Of a stretch of DNA of 6,441 nt, positions 5,003 to 6,441 are shown piece by piece. Below the pieces are notes generated by a model. It was not told the DNA's origin, ran no database searches, and saw only the letters and a list, made by a program, of their open reading frames with translations. A program made the position numbers and the translations under genes. Source of the DNA: Acidobacteriota bacterium (GTDB lineage Bacteria; Acidobacteriota; Aminicenantia; UBA2199); the NCBI GenBank assembly GCA_028749105.1, contig JAQUQF010000101.1, positions 1 through 6,441 of the forward strand. Direction: 5' to 3'. Within the stretch, counting starts at the first letter, position 1. Each line of letters begins with the position of its first letter.

Positions 5003-5640
5003 GCGACCAGCCCCTTGATCCGTGCGTAGACCGCTGCCGCCGCCCCGTTGCCATCGACACGCACCAGGACTCCGCGGCGGGAATAGTATTCGATCACCGG
5101 CAGAGTGCGCTCGGCGTACACGCGAAAGCGCTGGCGCACGGACTGTTCGTTGTCGTCGGCACGGCGCCCGACCTCGCCGCGGCACAGGTCGCAGACGCCA
5201 TCTTCCCGGGGCGGCTTGTTCCTCAGGTTGTAAATGGCCCCGCACTTGCTGCAGGTGAGACGCGACAGCAGCCGCTCGACCGCCTCGGTCTCGCTGACCT
5301 CGATGAAGATGGCCTTCTCGCTGTCGCAGGCGATCGCCGAGAGCGCCTCGGCCTGGACGAGAGTGCGCGGGTAGCCATCCATGACGTAGCCGCCGCGGCT
5401 TTCGCCGAGGTCGCCGCGCAGCAATCGCCGCCGCAGCAGCTCGCCGACCAGATCGTCGGGGACCAGGCCGCCAGCGTCCATGATCCCTTTGGCCCTGAGG
5501 CCGTCGGCGCTCCCCTGCTCGATCTCGGCGCGCAGGATGTCCCCGGTCGAGATCTTGGCATAGCCGAAATCGCGCGCGATGAGGTCGCCCATCGTCCCCT
5601 TTCCGGAACCGGGCGCACCGAAGAGGATCAGTCGTTTCAT
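4999..5640 (-). CDS. adk: Adenylate kinase, zinc-LID form
   Basis: This 213-residue enzyme converts ATP and AMP to two ADP in the cytoplasm. It has the P-loop GAPGSGKGT at 8-16, the AMP-site STGDILR at 31-37, DGYPRT at 88-93 (DGFPRT in E. coli) and RRADDNEQSVRQRF at 159-172. The long-form LID domain carries Cys130-X2-Cys133 and Cys150-X2-Cys153, a complete four-cysteine zinc site as found in many Gram-positive and other bacterial adenylate kinases. The start overlaps the secY stop by four bases (ATGA), and the stop overlaps map by four bases (ATGA), which points to translational coupling in the secY-adk-map block. The upstream ribosome-binding site is only a GC-rich GGGGGCGG. Placement between secY and map is canonical. 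Confidence 0.99.
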   Translation of the reverse strand: MKRLILFGAPGSGKGTMGDLIARDFGYAKISTGDILRAEIEQGSADGLRAKGIMDAGGLVPDDLVGELLRRRLLRGDLGESRGGYVMDGYPRTLVQAEALSAIACDSEKAIFIEVSETEAVERLLSRLTCSKCGAIYNLRNKPPREDGVCDLCRGEVGRRADDNEQSVRQRFRVYAERTLPVIEYYSRRGVLVRVDGNGAAAAVYARIKGLVA

Positions 5641-6441
5641 CCGCGCCGCCCCCGGATGCGGCCCTTGCGCGAGAACGAATCATAGTTGCGCATGGTCAGC
5701 TGGGACTCGATCTGCTGCACCGTGTCCATGGCGACGCCGACCACGATCAGGATCGAGGTGCCGCCGAAGTAGAACTTCACGTTGAAGCCCTCGTAGAACC
5801 AGCGCGGCAGGTTGGCCTCCAGCCAGTCGCCGACGAAGGGCAGGGCGCCGACCTTGAAGCCGGTCATCATGAACTCCGGCAGCAGGGCCACCAGCGCCAG
5901 GTAGATGGCGCCGATGAAGGTCAGCTTGGAGAGCACGCCGTCGATGTAGTCGGCGGTGTTCTTGCCGGCGCGGATGCCGGGAATGAAGCCGCCGTATTTC
6001 TGCAGGTTGTCGGAAACGTCCTTGGGGTTGAAGATGATGGAGATGTAGAAATAGGTGAAGAAGATGATGCCGGCAATATAGAGCAGGTTGTACAGGGGCA
6101 TGCCCCAGTTGAGCTGCTGGGTGATCTTCTGGGCGATGGGGTGCTTGATGAACTGCAGAATGGCGCCCGGGAAGGTGATGACCGAGGAGGCGAAGATGAT
6201 GGGGATGACGCCGCCGGTGTTGACCTTCAAGGGCAGGAAGGTGCTCTGGCCGCCCATCATCTTGCGGCCCTGGATGCGTTTGGCGTAGGTGATCGGGATG
6301 CGGCGCTGGCCCATCTCCACGTAGCAGATGAAGCCGATGACCGCCACGATCAGGATCAGGATGAAGATCAGTTTCAACGGGTTCATGTCGCCCGTCTTCA
6401 GCCCTTCCAGCGTGCGGCCAACCCCCGGGACCATGCCGACG
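5637..6441 (-). CDS. secY: Protein translocase subunit SecY, C-terminal part (start outside window)
   Basis: The last 267 residues are visible; the N-terminal part lies beyond position 6441. SecY forms the protein-conducting channel of the inner membrane with SecE and SecG. The fragment covers about TM6-TM10: hydrophobic spans near visible residues 21-42, 75-97, 115-137, 172-190 and 222-240. Cytoplasmic loops hold YAKRIQGRKMMGGQSTFLPL at 52-71 and, in the TM8-TM9 loop, YGGFIPGIRAGKNTADYIDG around 149-168, whose arginine in PGIR matches the functionally critical Arg357 of E. coli. The end VQQIESQLTMRNYDSF and GRIRGRRG is typical of non-enteric SecY. The TM9-TM10 periplasmic loop is about 24 residues longer than in E. 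coli. The stop overlaps the adk start by four bases. Confidence 0.98.
   Translation of the reverse strand, partial: VGMVPGVGRTLEGLKTGDMNPLKLIFILILIVAVIGFICYVEMGQRRIPITYAKRIQGRKMMGGQSTFLPLKVNTGGVIPIIFASSVITFPGAILQFIKHPIAQKITQQLNWGMPLYNLLYIAGIIFFTYFYISIIFNPKDVSDNLQKYGGFIPGIRAGKNTADYIDGVLSKLTFIGAIYLALVALLPEFMMTGFKVGALPFVGDWLEANLPRWFYEGFNVKFYFGGTSILIVVGVAMDTVQQIESQLTMRNYDSFSRKGRIRGRRG

Noticed and set aside
4235..5683. A 482-codon minus-strand reading that would extend Map at its N-terminus
   Set aside because: The extra 227 codons overlap adk in another frame, are Arg/Gly-rich and match nothing. The ATG at 5002 gives the family length and fits the ATGA coupling with adk.
1..6441. Mobile elements, CRISPR arrays, attachment sites or defence genes
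   Set aside because: No terminal repeats, spaced direct repeats, integrase or transposase sequences or atypical genes were seen. A tRNA can be an integration target, but no duplicated tRNA 3' end or integrase is present within the window.

Overview
The window is a bacterial chromosomal segment with every supported gene on the minus strand, so it reads from high to low coordinates. It is the downstream part of the spc ribosomal operon joined to the alpha operon, in the canonical bacterial order: secY (partial), adk, map, infA, rpmJ, rpsM, rpsK, rpsD, rpoA, rplQ. These are followed by a tRNA-Gly(CCC), a bactofilin and a partial lipoate/octanoate-transfer family gene. The DNA is GC-rich, Shine-Dalgarno sequences are strong, and adk, rpsD and rpmJ are all zinc-ligand forms. 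The phylum cannot be fixed from sequence reading alone. A bactofilin plus these ribosomal protein variants would suit a Gram-negative-type lineage such as Acidobacteriota/Aminicenantota or a deltaproteobacterial relative, but that is a weak inference.

Layout. Positions 6441-4235 hold secY, adk and map, linked by ATGA and ATGA overlaps, and map joins infA by a TGATG overlap. Positions 4235-979 hold infA, rpmJ, rpsM, rpsK, rpsD, rpoA and rplQ, with gaps of only 4-12 nt. In five consecutive junctions the Shine-Dalgarno sequence of the next gene begins inside the stop codon of the previous one. The tRNA-Gly lies 10 nt after rplQ and has no encoded CCA. After a T7 run and a 33-nt gap comes a bactofilin, whose stop codon overlaps the start of a BPL/LplA/LipB-superfamily gene that runs off the window at position 1.

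The genes supply the translocon channel (SecY), adenylate balance (Adk), N-terminal methionine removal (Map), translation initiation (IF-1), ribosomal proteins L36, S13, S11, S4 and L17, and the RNA polymerase alpha subunit. The two downstream genes are unrelated to translation: a polymer-forming cytoskeletal protein and a cofactor-attachment enzyme.

No stretch over 300 bases lacks a gene; the longest gap is 33 nt. I see no new biological system here. Points worth a second look are the tRNA fused to the operon tail, the Asn-to-Lys change in the alpha C-terminal domain, an enlarged SecY periplasmic loop, a repeat-coded lysine tail on L17, and small variations in IF-1 and Map.
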